A DNA stretch of 64,000 nt, taken from Agreia sp. COWG. GTDB lineage: Bacteria; Actinomycetota; Actinomycetes; Actinomycetales; Microbacteriaceae. The position numbers and the translations under genes were made by a program. The notes under the pieces were generated by a model. It did no database searches and had not been told where the DNA came from. It saw only the letters and a program-made list of their open reading frames with translations. Positions within the stretch are counted from its first letter, which is position 1, and each line of letters begins with the position of its first letter. Below are positions 1-7,289 of the stretch, piece after piece. The DNA lies in assembly GCF_904528075.1 (NCBI RefSeq), contig NZ_LR882035.1, positions 3,100,001 through 3,164,000 on the forward strand, in the 5' to 3' direction.

Positions 1-409
1 GCCCGAACTTGTTGGCACTGCGGCCGGGGTACAGCGCCAGGCACAGGATGCCGAAACCCAGCCCGAAGGGCATCAGCACGGCGATGATCGAGTTGCGATC
101 TCGAGACCTGCTGCCGAGGAACCCGATGAGCAGGGCCGCGGCGAGAGAGCCTGCAAGCGACCCCTCGACCACCCCGACCCCGAACAGCAGTCCGGCCGAG
201 GCCCCCGCGAACGAGAGCTCGCTGATGCCGTGCACGGCGAAGGCCATGTCGCGCGACATCACGAAGACTCCGACGAGTCCGCCGACGATACCGAGCACTG
301 CGCCCGCGATGATGGAGTTCTGCAGCAGCACGAGAAGCTCGCCGTAGTCGCTGAAGTTGAAGATCTGCGACCAGAGGCTGCCCCAGTCCACGCTGTCGCC
401 GCCGCTCAT
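1..409 (-). CDS. Zn/Mn ABC transporter permease (ABC-3 family), partial
   Basis: N-terminal ~136 residues of an ABC-3 (ZnuB/MntB-type) inner-membrane permease; the rest lies beyond the left edge. Read on the minus strand from an ATG at 409-407. It has a short cytosolic start, a first membrane helix around residues 25-50 (LVLLQNSIIAGAVLGIVGGL) and the family segment HGISELSFAGASAGLLFG. The start overlaps the stop of the ATPase gene by 4 bases (ATGA), so the two are translationally coupled. It is the third gene of a substrate-binding protein/ATPase/permease operon and forms the membrane channel for divalent metal import. Zinc rather than manganese is inferred from the Zur-like box upstream of the operon. 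Confidence 0.88.
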   Translation of the reverse strand, partial: MSGGDSVDWGSLWSQIFNFSDYGELLVLLQNSIIAGAVLGIVGGLVGVFVMSRDMAFAVHGISELSFAGASAGLLFGVGVVEGSLAGSLAAALLIGFLGSRSRDRNSIIAVLMPFGLGFGILCLALYPGRSANKFG

Positions 410-1296
410 CGCGCACCCCGCTCGCGAGAGAGATCGGCGGCCGCGGCGTCGGCATCCGGATGCGTGTGGCCGTCGTGGTCGTGATGACCATGGTGGCCGT
501 CGGGAACCCCGGCCACGATCACGCGGCCCCGGGTGCGGATGACGTCGACGGGCGAACCATAGAGCTCGGAGAGCACTTCGCTGCGCAGCACCTCGTCGGG
601 TGTGCCGATGCGGAACGAGCCGCCGGCGAGGTAGAGCACCCTGTCGACCATGTCGAGCACCGGGTTGATGTCGTGCGTCACGAAGAGCACACCGAGGGTG
701 CGCTCGCGGCGGTGGGTGTCGATGAGCTCGGAGACGGCGCGCTGGTGGGCGAGATCGAGAGACAGCAGCGGCTCGTCGCAGAGCAGCAGTCGCGGATCCC
801 CCGCGAGGGACTGACCGACGCGCAGCCGCTGCTGCTCGCCGCCCGAGAGCGTCGAGACCGAGACGTTCGCGTACTCGCTGGCGCCGACCGACTCGAGCAG
901 GGCGTCGACCTCGCGTCGCCTGGACCTGCTCGGCAGGGGAAGGCCGAAGCGGTGACCGTCGACACCGAGGGCGACGAGGTCACGCCCTCGCAGGGGCGCT
1001 CCCTCGTCGGCCAGCTTCTGCTGGGGAATGTAGCCGATGCGACGGTTGCCCCGGGTCACGGGGCCGCCCTCGAACGAGATCGTTCCGGCACTCAGGGGCT
1101 GCTGGCCGAGGATCACCTTGAGCAGGCTCGACTTTCCCGAGCCATTGGCTCCGAGAACGGCGATGAACTCCCCAGCCCTCACGTCGAAGTCGAGGTCGTG
1201 CCAGAGGGTGCGCTCGGCGAACCGCAGGGCACCGCCCCGCACGCTGAGCACCGGGGCACTCAGGCCCGGTTCACCCTTGACCGCATTACTCGTCAC
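406..1296 (-). CDS. Zn/Mn ABC transporter ATP-binding protein with His-rich tail
   Basis: Nucleotide-binding subunit of the metal importer. Visible motifs: Walker A GANGSGKSS, signature LSGGEQQR, Walker B LLLCDEPLLSLD, and the switch histidine in LFVTHD. The C-terminus has a histidine-rich stretch (GHHGHHDHDGHTH) typical of zinc-handling proteins, probably a metal buffer or sensor. I chose the GTG at 1296 because it follows the stop of the binding-protein gene; a GTG at 1326 would add 10 residues and overlap that gene by 20 bases. Neither start has a strong ribosome binding site. It overlaps the permease gene by 4 bases. Confidence 0.9.
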   Translation of the reverse strand: MTSNAVKGEPGLSAPVLSVRGGALRFAERTLWHDLDFDVRAGEFIAVLGANGSGKSSLLKVILGQQPLSAGTISFEGGPVTRGNRRIGYIPQQKLADEGAPLRGRDLVALGVDGHRFGLPLPSRSRRREVDALLESVGASEYANVSVSTLSGGEQQRLRVGQSLAGDPRLLLCDEPLLSLDLAHQRAVSELIDTHRRERTLGVLFVTHDINPVLDMVDRVLYLAGGSFRIGTPDEVLRSEVLSELYGSPVDVIRTRGRVIVAGVPDGHHGHHDHDGHTHPDADAAAADLSRERGAR

Positions 1297-1306
1297 TCGC
1301 TGAAGA

Positions 1307-2239
1307 CTACTTGCCGCTGAGAGCACCTTGGATCGCGTTCAGGTTCGTTGTCATCCAGCCGATGTAGTCCGTTCCCTTGGGCAGGGTCTCGGTGACGGGC
1401 ACGATGCCCACTCCGCCGGCCTTGGCGGCGGCGAGCACGGCCTCTGTCTGGGCACCAGAGGTCTGCTCGTTGTAGGCGAGCAGCTTCACCTCGCCGTTGG
1501 CGAAGAGATCGGTGGTCTGCTTGAGCACGTCGGCGGGAACGTCGGTTCCCTCTTCGATGGCCTCGCTGAACTCGCTGGGCGTCTTGTTGACCAGGCCAGA
1601 GGCGTTGAGCATATAGAGAGGAACGGGTTCGGTGATCGCCGCGCCGTCTCCGGCGAAGCTGGCCTTGATGTCCTTCTCCTGCTGCTCGAGGGCGGCCAGC
1701 TGGCCGGTGAACTTCTTGGCGTTGGCAGTGAACGTGTCGGCGCCAGAGGGATCGATGGCCGTGAGCTGCTTGACGAGCTGCTCGGTGAGCTTCTCTACGG
1801 TGGGGAAGTCGTACCAGACGTGCTCGTTGAACTCGCCCGTGGCCGGCTTCTGGTCGTAACCCGAGATATCGGCCGCGTTCAAAACGGGGGCGATCTTGTT
1901 GTCGGATGCGCTCAGCATCGTGTCGACGAAGTCGTCGTAGCCGCCGCCGTTCTCGATGACCAGCTGCGCCTTCGACAGGGCGAGCTGCGTGCGCGAGTCG
2001 GCCTCGTACTCGTGCGGGTCTTTGTCGGGGTCATCGATGATGCTCGTCACACTGACGCGATCGCCGCCGATCTGCTCGGCGATATTGCCGTACACGTCGG
2101 TCGACGCGACGACGCGCACGCCAGACCCGTCGGTCGGGTCGGCCGTCGACGCCGTGTCGCCGGATGTGGTCGAGCAGCCGGCGAGGGCCAGCGCGGCCGC
2201 CGCCGTGAGGGCGGTGAGGGAGAGGAGTTTTTTCGTCAC
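1307..2239 (-). CDS. Metal ABC transporter substrate-binding lipoprotein (ZnuA/AztC type)
   Basis: 310-residue secreted lipoprotein that captures Zn (or Mn) outside the membrane. N-terminal signal peptide with lipobox LALAGC, Cys at residue 22. The mature part is a cluster A-I (SBP_bac_9) fold: metal-ligand histidines are visible in DPHEYE and NEHVWYD, with acidic residues near the C-terminus. The charged His-rich loop of classic ZnuA is absent, so metal specificity is not certain. Starts with GTG at 2239. First gene of the operon; a Zur-like palindrome lies about 70 bases upstream. Confidence 0.9.
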   Translation of the reverse strand: MTKKLLSLTALTAAAALALAGCSTTSGDTASTADPTDGSGVRVVASTDVYGNIAEQIGGDRVSVTSIIDDPDKDPHEYEADSRTQLALSKAQLVIENGGGYDDFVDTMLSASDNKIAPVLNAADISGYDQKPATGEFNEHVWYDFPTVEKLTEQLVKQLTAIDPSGADTFTANAKKFTGQLAALEQQEKDIKASFAGDGAAITEPVPLYMLNASGLVNKTPSEFSEAIEEGTDVPADVLKQTTDLFANGEVKLLAYNEQTSGAQTEAVLAAAKAGGVGIVPVTETLPKGTDYIGWMTTNLNAIQGALSGK

Positions 2240-2308
2240 GGAGAAAGGGAGCCGTTCTAGTTCGGGAGGACCGAGGCATTTCGCTCGGACCTTCCGAAAA
2301 TAGCTCTA

Positions 2309-2325
2309 TTGATAATGATTGTCAA
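2309..2325. promoter_or_regulatory. Zur/Fur-family operator
   Basis: The 17-base element TTGATAATGATTGTCAA is a palindrome with one mismatch between its 8-base arms around a central G. It matches the general actinobacterial Zur/Fur box pattern (TGA.AAT.ATT.TCA). It sits upstream of the metal-binding lipoprotein gene (minus) and 81 bases upstream of a divergent TetR gene, so it most likely gives zinc-dependent repression of the importer. Confidence 0.72.
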
Positions 2326-2406
2326 AGTCGTGAGGTCGAGCGTGTCGCGGGTGACGTCTCGAGCGCGGCGAGACGCGCCCACTCGGCGGAATCGTACAAT
2401 CAGCCT

Positions 2407-3021
2407 GTGGATTCCCGTCAACGCAAGACACGCGCCAAACTGGCCGCGGCCGTGCTGGCCCTGGCCTCCGAGCGATCGGCGTCGAGCCTCACGGCGTCGG
2501 AGCTGGCCATCGCGGCCGGCATCAACCGCTCGACCTTCTATCAGCACGCCTCCTCACCGGTGGGCCTGCTCGAGGATGTGCTGCGCGACGAGCTCGATGC
2601 CATTCGCGACGAATACCTCGGCGGGCCCGAGGCATCCGACACCCCCGAGGGCGGCGACGCCACCGACACCCCCGACGCGATCGAGCAGGTGACCCTCGCG
2701 GTGCTGCGTCATGTGAACGAGCACGCCGCAATCTACGGCCGCGGGCTCGGCGCTGGCAGCGGCTCGGCGAGTCTCGCGCCCATGCTCAGCGCACAATTCG
2801 CGGCCACCCTGGCGATGCTGCTCGACCGGCACGCCCTCTCGGTGCCGACCGTCGCCGATGCGCGGGTGCCCGCACACTTCGTGCCGGATGCCGCCGCCCG
2901 CTTCATCGCGGACGGCACCGTGGGCACCCTCGACGTGTGGCTGCGCACGCCCGAGCCCCGCGACCCCGAGGCATTCATGGCGGCGTACCGACTGTTCCTT
3001 CCGGCATGGTGGCCGCGCTAG
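2407..3021 (+). CDS. TetR/AcrR family transcriptional regulator
   Basis: 204-residue repressor-type protein. The N-terminal helix-turn-helix covers roughly residues 10-55, with the recognition segment INRSTFYQHASSPVGLLEDVL. The remainder is an all-helical ligand-binding half without a recognisable family signature. Starts with GTG. It is divergent from the zinc-uptake operon with the Zur-like box between them, but its own target is unknown. The middle (PEASDTPEGGDATDTPDAIE) is a low-complexity acidic insert. Confidence 0.85.
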   Translation: MDSRQRKTRAKLAAAVLALASERSASSLTASELAIAAGINRSTFYQHASSPVGLLEDVLRDELDAIRDEYLGGPEASDTPEGGDATDTPDAIEQVTLAVLRHVNEHAAIYGRGLGAGSGSASLAPMLSAQFAATLAMLLDRHALSVPTVADARVPAHFVPDAAARFIADGTVGTLDVWLRTPEPRDPEAFMAAYRLFLPAWWPR

Positions 3022-3044
3022 CCAGCCGTGACTGCCGGCGTTGA

Positions 3045-3068
3045 CCCGCCCGCCCGCCCGCCCGCCCG
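3045..3068. repeat. CCCG simple tandem repeat
   Basis: Six uninterrupted copies of CCCG just downstream of the TetR stop codon, in a non-coding gap. A slippage-prone microsatellite with no evident coding role. Confidence 0.9.
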
Positions 3069-3084
3069 CACTCACCTCGGCGAG

Positions 3085-3144
3085 CGCGGGTGTTGTCGTC
3101 GAGCGCGCCCGGCTGCACCACCGCGCTGGGCGGCAACACCCGCG
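3085..3144. other. Long-range inverted repeat in intergenic gap
   Basis: CGCGGGTGTTG at 3085-3095 is perfectly complementary to CAACACCCGCG at 3134-3144, an 11-bp stem around a 38-base GC-rich loop. No T-tract follows. It could be a transcription barrier after the TetR gene or a leader structure before the DUF3253 gene. Confidence 0.35.
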
Positions 3145-3199
3145 ATCGGCGCTGCGCAACCCCGTCGCCAGAGAAGAAACACTGGCGGAGACTGAGGGC

Positions 3200-3502
3200 A
3201 TGTCCGCTGACACCCCCGCCCATGCAGCCCTGAGCGACATCGACCGGCGCCTCGAGGCGGCGATCCTCGAGCTGCTCGCACGCCGCGCACCCACATCGTC
3301 GATCTGCCCCTCGGATGCCGCGAGGGCCGTCGGCGACGACGACTGGCGCACACTCATGGATGCGTCGCGCGCCGCAGCAGGCCGGCTCGTCGCGCGCGGA
3401 ACGGTCGAGGTGACGCAGGGCGGCGAGCCGGTCGATGTGGCGACGGCGCGCGGGCCCGTCCGCATCCGGCGCACGCGGCCGGACGCGGACGAGCCCGCCT
3501 AA
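3200..3502 (+). CDS. DUF3253 family protein
   Basis: 100-residue protein of unknown function resembling the DUF3253 family. It has a helical N-terminus (DIDRRLEAAILELLARRAP), then CPSDAARAVG, and a C-terminal part that looks like a small winged-helix fold (RLVARGTVEVTQGGEPVD). The ATG at 3200 is preceded by GAGGG. An upstream in-frame extension exists but is Pro/Arg-rich and runs through the repeat region, so I rejected it. Stand-alone gene. Confidence 0.8.
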   Translation: MSADTPAHAALSDIDRRLEAAILELLARRAPTSSICPSDAARAVGDDDWRTLMDASRAAAGRLVARGTVEVTQGGEPVDVATARGPVRIRRTRPDADEPA

Positions 3503-3515
3503 AGGGCGACCTCTG

Positions 3516-4352
3516 CTACTTCGCGAGGAACTCGATGACGACGCGGTTCCACTCGTCTGCGTGGCTGACGTTCACGCCGTGTGGGCCGCCCGCGACCACC
3601 TGCAGTTCCGAGCCGGCGATCGCCGCGTGAGTGCGGGCACCGGAGCCCTCGAACGGAACGGTTCCGTCGCCATCGCCGTGGATCACCAGCGTGGGAACGG
3701 TGACGCGAGGCAGGTCTTCCCGGAAGTCGGTGCTGGCGAACGACGCCATCGCCTCGAGCGCAGCGACCTTGGATGCCTGCTTCGCGAGGGCGAGCGCCTC
3801 CTGGCGCTGCTCCTCGGTGACGACGAGCGTGCCGTCGACCGAGAAGAACTGGGTCGTGAAGTCGTCGTAGAAGGAGTCCTGGTTGGCCGTGAGGCCGGCG
3901 GTCATCTGCGCGGCGGCCGCAGCGGTCAGCGGACCATCCGGGTTGCCGGGCGTCTGCAGTAGGTACGGCGGAACGGCCGATGCGAAGACGGCACTGTGGA
4001 TGCGCTCGGTTCCGTACTTCGTGAAGTAGCGGGCAACCTCGCCGCCACCCATGGAGAAGCCCACGAGCGTGACGTCGCGCAGGTCGAGCGCGGTCAGCAC
4101 GGCCTCGAGGTCATCGGTCAGGGTGTCGTAGCCGTAGCCGGTGAGCGGCTTGTCGCTTCGACCGAAGCCGCGGCGGTCGTAGGTGACCACACGGTATCCG
4201 GCGGCGACGAGGGCGGGAACCTGGTACTTCCAAGACTCTCCACTCAGCGGCCAGCCGTGGATGAGCACGACGGCCCGGCCGGATCCGCCGGTGTCGTCGA
4301 CGTGCAGGTTGATGTCTTTCAGTAGTCCGTGATGGGCGGTGATCTCGGTCAT
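3516..4352 (-). CDS. Alpha/beta hydrolase (non-haem chloroperoxidase/arylesterase-like)
   Basis: 278-residue serine hydrolase. Oxyanion-hole region LIHGWPLSG, nucleophile elbow GFSMGGGE, acid residue in VIHGDGDGTVP and catalytic His in GGPHGVNVSH. The YDRRGFGRSDKP segment and overall length match the bacterial non-haem haloperoxidase/esterase family; the natural substrate cannot be read from sequence. Monocistronic, convergent with the DUF3253 gene 13 bases away. Confidence 0.88.
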   Translation of the reverse strand: MTEITAHHGLLKDINLHVDDTGGSGRAVVLIHGWPLSGESWKYQVPALVAAGYRVVTYDRRGFGRSDKPLTGYGYDTLTDDLEAVLTALDLRDVTLVGFSMGGGEVARYFTKYGTERIHSAVFASAVPPYLLQTPGNPDGPLTAAAAAQMTAGLTANQDSFYDDFTTQFFSVDGTLVVTEEQRQEALALAKQASKVAALEAMASFASTDFREDLPRVTVPTLVIHGDGDGTVPFEGSGARTHAAIAGSELQVVAGGPHGVNVSHADEWNRVVIEFLAK

Positions 4353-4490
4353 GGTGCAGCCTTTCCGTGCGCTGGTCGGCGCGTAGTTCTCTACTGAGGA
4401 ATGAAGAGCCTCGACCCTTCTTCAAACACACTCCCCCATCAGATGGGCGACACCCTCCCCCTGTCGCGACCCCGCCCCGCGCGTTAGCCT

Positions 4491-5021
4491 GTGCCGATGA
4501 GCCCCGCCATTCGCATCGCCCGCATCACCGAGGACGACTGGGATCGCATGCGTGCGCTGCGGCTCGAGATGCTCGCAGACACGCCCCTCGCCTTTCTCGA
4601 GACGCTCAACGCCGCGCGCGAGGTGCCCGAGAGCGAATGGCGGTTTCGCGCCGCCCGCTCGGCACGCCCCGGGAGCCTCGGCCTCGCCGCGGTCGACACC
4701 TCGAGTGGCGACTGGGTGGGCACCATGAGCGCCTACGTCGACGGCTCGGGCGATGCCATGCTCGTGAGCGTCTACGTGACGCCGGCCTGGCGCGGCCCGA
4801 CGAAGGGCGTCACCGACACGCTTCTGGATGCCGTGGAGGCCTGGGTGCGCGACGAGATTCCCCAGGGCCGGCTGCTGCTGCACGTGCACGAGCAGAACTC
4901 GCGCGCACGAGCGTTCTACGCCCGCCGGGGATATGTCGAGACGGGAAGCACCATCCCGTATCCGCTGGACCGCACCCAGAACGAGGTCGAGATGGCGCTC
5001 GGTCTCGGCGGCACCCCCTAG
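4491..5021 (+). CDS. GNAT family N-acetyltransferase
   Basis: 176-residue GCN5-related acetyltransferase. Motif region LVSVYVTPAWRGPTKGVTDTLL corresponds to the acetyl-CoA-binding V-x-P-x-x-R-x-x-G segment, followed by LHVHEQNSRARAFYARRGYV, the usual N-x-x-A-x-x-F-Y-x-x-x-G-F block. GTG at 4491 is the longest start; ATG at 4497 is equally plausible. Substrate unknown. Confidence 0.85.
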   Translation: MPMSPAIRIARITEDDWDRMRALRLEMLADTPLAFLETLNAAREVPESEWRFRAARSARPGSLGLAAVDTSSGDWVGTMSAYVDGSGDAMLVSVYVTPAWRGPTKGVTDTLLDAVEAWVRDEIPQGRLLLHVHEQNSRARAFYARRGYVETGSTIPYPLDRTQNEVEMALGLGGTP

Positions 5022-5028
5022 GCCACCG

Positions 5029-5568
5029 CTAGGCCGCGGCGGCCGGCGCCCTACGCGGCCAGATCGTGTAGCCGACCGACCGGATGACCTCGATCGTGAA
5101 GATGATTCCGAGCGTGCCGAACCAGCTCGTGAGCGCCTGCGTGCGATCGGCGTCGCCAGCCCACCAGATGAGTGACTGCAAGAGGGTTGCGCTGATCGCA
5201 ACCGCGAGCGTCGTGCGGCCCAGATCCTTCAAGCAGGCCCGCGCGTAGTCTCGCCCGTAGAGCTTCACGGGTGCCGCGCCGCCGGCGAAGCGCTGGGCGA
5301 ACTTCGTGTCGGCCCAGGCGATGAGCCGGTGCCCGTAGGCGATCGAGAAGCCGATGTAGAGGGCCGCGAGGCCGTGCTCCCACGAGGCATCGGCGCCGGA
5401 GCGAAGGTGAACGGCCGTGGCGATGAGCAGCACCAGGTCGACCACCGGCGCACAGGCGAGCAGTGCGACGCCGAGGCGAGGCATCTTCATCAGGTAGCGC
5501 GCGGTGAGGCCGAGCACGATGGCCACCCAGAAGCCCACCTCGCAGGCGATGATCACGGCCAGAATCAT
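5029..5568 (-). CDS. Integral membrane protein of unknown function
   Basis: 179-residue hydrophobic protein with about five membrane helices: residues ~2-25, 36-55, 66-85, 117-135 and 146-165. A conserved-looking polar stretch, AWADTKFAQRFAGG followed by YGRDYARACLKDLGRTT, lies between helices 3 and 4. No enzymatic motif recognised. It is divergent from a TetR gene, with paired AGCAC-type repeats between them, so it is the likely target of that repressor. Confidence 0.78.
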   Translation of the reverse strand: MILAVIIACEVGFWVAIVLGLTARYLMKMPRLGVALLACAPVVDLVLLIATAVHLRSGADASWEHGLAALYIGFSIAYGHRLIAWADTKFAQRFAGGAAPVKLYGRDYARACLKDLGRTTLAVAISATLLQSLIWWAGDADRTQALTSWFGTLGIIFTIEVIRSVGYTIWPRRAPAAAA

Positions 5569-5583
5569 TGTTCCCCCTTTGTG

Positions 5584-5626
5584 AGCACAGTCGTGCTAAT
5601 TAGTATGCGATGTTAGCACGGTCGTA
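5584..5626. promoter_or_regulatory. Paired TetR operator half-sites
   Basis: Direct copies AGCACAGTCGT (5584-5594) and AGCACGGTCGT (5616-5626) lie 32 bases apart, three helical turns. Within them are inverted repeats AGCAC/GTGCT (5584-5597) and GTGCTAA (5593-5599)/TTAGCAC (5613-5619). They fill the gap between the membrane-protein gene and the divergent TetR gene, so repression of both by that TetR is likely. Confidence 0.6.
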
Positions 5627-5638
5627 TAAAATAGCGAG

Positions 5639-6220
5639 GTGCCCAAGCTCCTCGACCACTCGCAGCGCGAGGTCGAGGTCGCCGAGGCCGCATGGCGCGT
5701 GCTGCGTCGCGACGGGGTGACGAAGCTCTCTGTGCGCAACGTCGCGGCAGAGGCGGGCCTCGCGACGGGGTCGCTTCGACGGGCATTTCCCACGCAGGAT
5801 GCGCTGCTCGCCTTCTCCCTCGAACTGGTGGCGCGAAGAGCCAGGGCCCGCATCGAGGCCCTGCCGCAGGCATCCGGCGTTCGCGAGGGCGTCGAGGTGC
5901 GACTCTTCGAGCTGATCCCCCTCGACGACGAACGACGCGCCGAGATGGACGCGTACTTCACGATCGGCGCCATGGCCAGCACGCGACCAGCCCTCGCGCC
6001 GTCGTATCGCATCACCTACGACGGCCTGCGCGAGGGTTGCCGGCGCATGCTCAGCGCCCTCGAGGCCGAGGGTCTCGTGCGAAGCGGGCTCGACCTCGAC
6101 CTCGAGGCTCAGCACCTGCACGCCCTGGTCGACGGCATCGCTCTTCACCTCGTGCAGCCGGGAGAGTCCGCCGAACGCTCCAAGGCCATCATCCGCACAC
6201 ACCTCGACCGCCTCGAATAA
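5639..6220 (+). CDS. TetR/AcrR family transcriptional regulator
   Basis: 193-residue regulator with a BetI-like HTH in the first 50 residues (VAEAAWRVLRRDGVTKLSVR, then AAEAGLATGSLRRAFPTQDA). The C-terminal half is helical and ends in a segment typical of the TetR_C family (QHLHALVDGIALHL). GTG start. It is divergent from the 179-residue membrane protein and probably represses it and itself through the repeats at 5584-5626. Confidence 0.85.
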   Translation: MPKLLDHSQREVEVAEAAWRVLRRDGVTKLSVRNVAAEAGLATGSLRRAFPTQDALLAFSLELVARRARARIEALPQASGVREGVEVRLFELIPLDDERRAEMDAYFTIGAMASTRPALAPSYRITYDGLREGCRRMLSALEAEGLVRSGLDLDLEAQHLHALVDGIALHLVQPGESAERSKAIIRTHLDRLE

Positions 6221-6359
6221 CTCGCAAGCAGCTGGTCGATACCGCTCGAGGGTCCAGCGAGGCACGCACTTTCGGCTGCGCCTCCACTTGGGCCGTGAAG
6301 ACGCTGAATGGCCGCCGCCAATGCCCCCTCCCTTCTTCCCTAGCGGCGCGACCGACCGT

Positions 6360-6386
6360 ACGATCGTCTCGCTCAGACGATCGTCT
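6360..6386. promoter_or_regulatory. Palindromic operator-like element (AGACGATCGTCT)
   Basis: ACGATCGTCT occurs twice (6360-6369 and 6377-6386), 17 bases apart; the second copy is part of the perfect 12-bp palindrome AGACGATCGTCT (6375-6386). It lies about 75 bases upstream of the YrdC-type gene. The same 12-mer recurs at 13805-13816, suggesting one repressor with two sites. Confidence 0.5.
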
Positions 6387-6459
6387 AAGGGGGTCGTCCG
6401 AGCCTGGGGCCTCATATCCCTGATCATCCGACGAGTCACGACCCACTGAACGGAACCCG

Positions 6460-7239
6460 ATGAGCACCACACCCATCCACTGGACCGGCGGCATCCCGAC
6501 CGAGGCGGTCGACCTTCTTTCGGGAGACGGCGGCATCGCCGTGGTCCCCACGAAGGTCGGCTACATCATCATGACGACCGACCGCGAGGGACTCGAGCGC
6601 AAGTTCGATGCCAAGGAGCGCAACCGCAACAAGCCCGGCGTCGTCTTGGTGAGCTCTCTCGAGATGCTGCGCAGGCTCGCCCAGCTCACCCCCGAGATCG
6701 ACTCCCTGTACGAGCGCTGCTGGAACGAAGACGTCCTGCTCGGCTGCATCCTGCCCTGGAGCGAGGCCGGCAAGGCCGCCCTCCCCGCCGATGGCTCCGA
6801 CGAACTCATGATGGACACCCGGGGCACGTCGTGCTTCGTCATCAAGTTCGGGATCCCCGGGGAGAACGCCGCCCGCGAGCTCTACGAAAAGCACGGCAAG
6901 ATCGCCTTCGCCAGCTCGGCGAATCCCTCGGGCAAGGGCAACCGAGGGCTCGTCGAGGGCATCGGTGACCGGATCGCTGACGCCGCCGACGTGATCATCG
7001 AGGCCGACGACTACGTCGCCTCGATCCAGCCCGACAAGAGCGCCGACACCCGCTACGAGCAGGGCGTCATGGTGTCGATGGTCGACGCATCCGGCGCCCT
7101 GGTGCCCGAGCAGAACGGCCAGCGATCGATCACCCCGGCGCCGGTGCTCATTCGCAAGGGGCTCGCCGTCGACCGCATCATGTCGCTGCTCGCCGACACG
7201 TTCTCGAGCTGGGACTACCGCCAGGGCGAGTACTACTAG
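6460..7239 (+). CDS. Sua5/YciO/YrdC family protein (threonylcarbamoyl-AMP synthase-like)
   Basis: 259-residue protein with the YrdC fold. The N-terminal block PTKVGYIIMTTD fits the nucleotide-binding start, KERNRNKPGVVLV is the family K-x-R motif region, and FASSANPSGKG is the S-x-N motif. YrdC enzymes make threonylcarbamoyl-AMP for the tRNA t6A modification. This copy diverges in its central insert (WNEDVLLGCILPWSEAGK) and lacks a Sua5 domain, so it may be a paralogue with a different acyl-adenylate role. A 239-base gap precedes it, containing the 6360-6386 palindromes and otherwise nothing I recognise. Confidence 0.8.
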   Translation: MSTTPIHWTGGIPTEAVDLLSGDGGIAVVPTKVGYIIMTTDREGLERKFDAKERNRNKPGVVLVSSLEMLRRLAQLTPEIDSLYERCWNEDVLLGCILPWSEAGKAALPADGSDELMMDTRGTSCFVIKFGIPGENAARELYEKHGKIAFASSANPSGKGNRGLVEGIGDRIADAADVIIEADDYVASIQPDKSADTRYEQGVMVSMVDASGALVPEQNGQRSITPAPVLIRKGLAVDRIMSLLADTFSSWDYRQGEYY

Positions 7240-7257
7240 CCCCTGTTTTCAGCGGAC

Positions 7258-7289
7258 AGTGCCGGCCAGGTCTTCACCTGGCCGGCACT
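7258..7289. terminator. Bidirectional terminator hairpin
   Basis: Perfect 13-bp stem AGTGCCGGCCAGG / CCTGGCCGGCACT with a 6-base loop, located between two converging genes and spanning the stop codon of the acyltransferase. There is no T-tract, which is common in high-GC actinobacteria. Confidence 0.7.

Noticed and set aside
460..1320. Plus-strand open frame opposite the metal ABC ATPase
   Set aside because: Antisense shadow caused by GC-rich codon bias; no family features.
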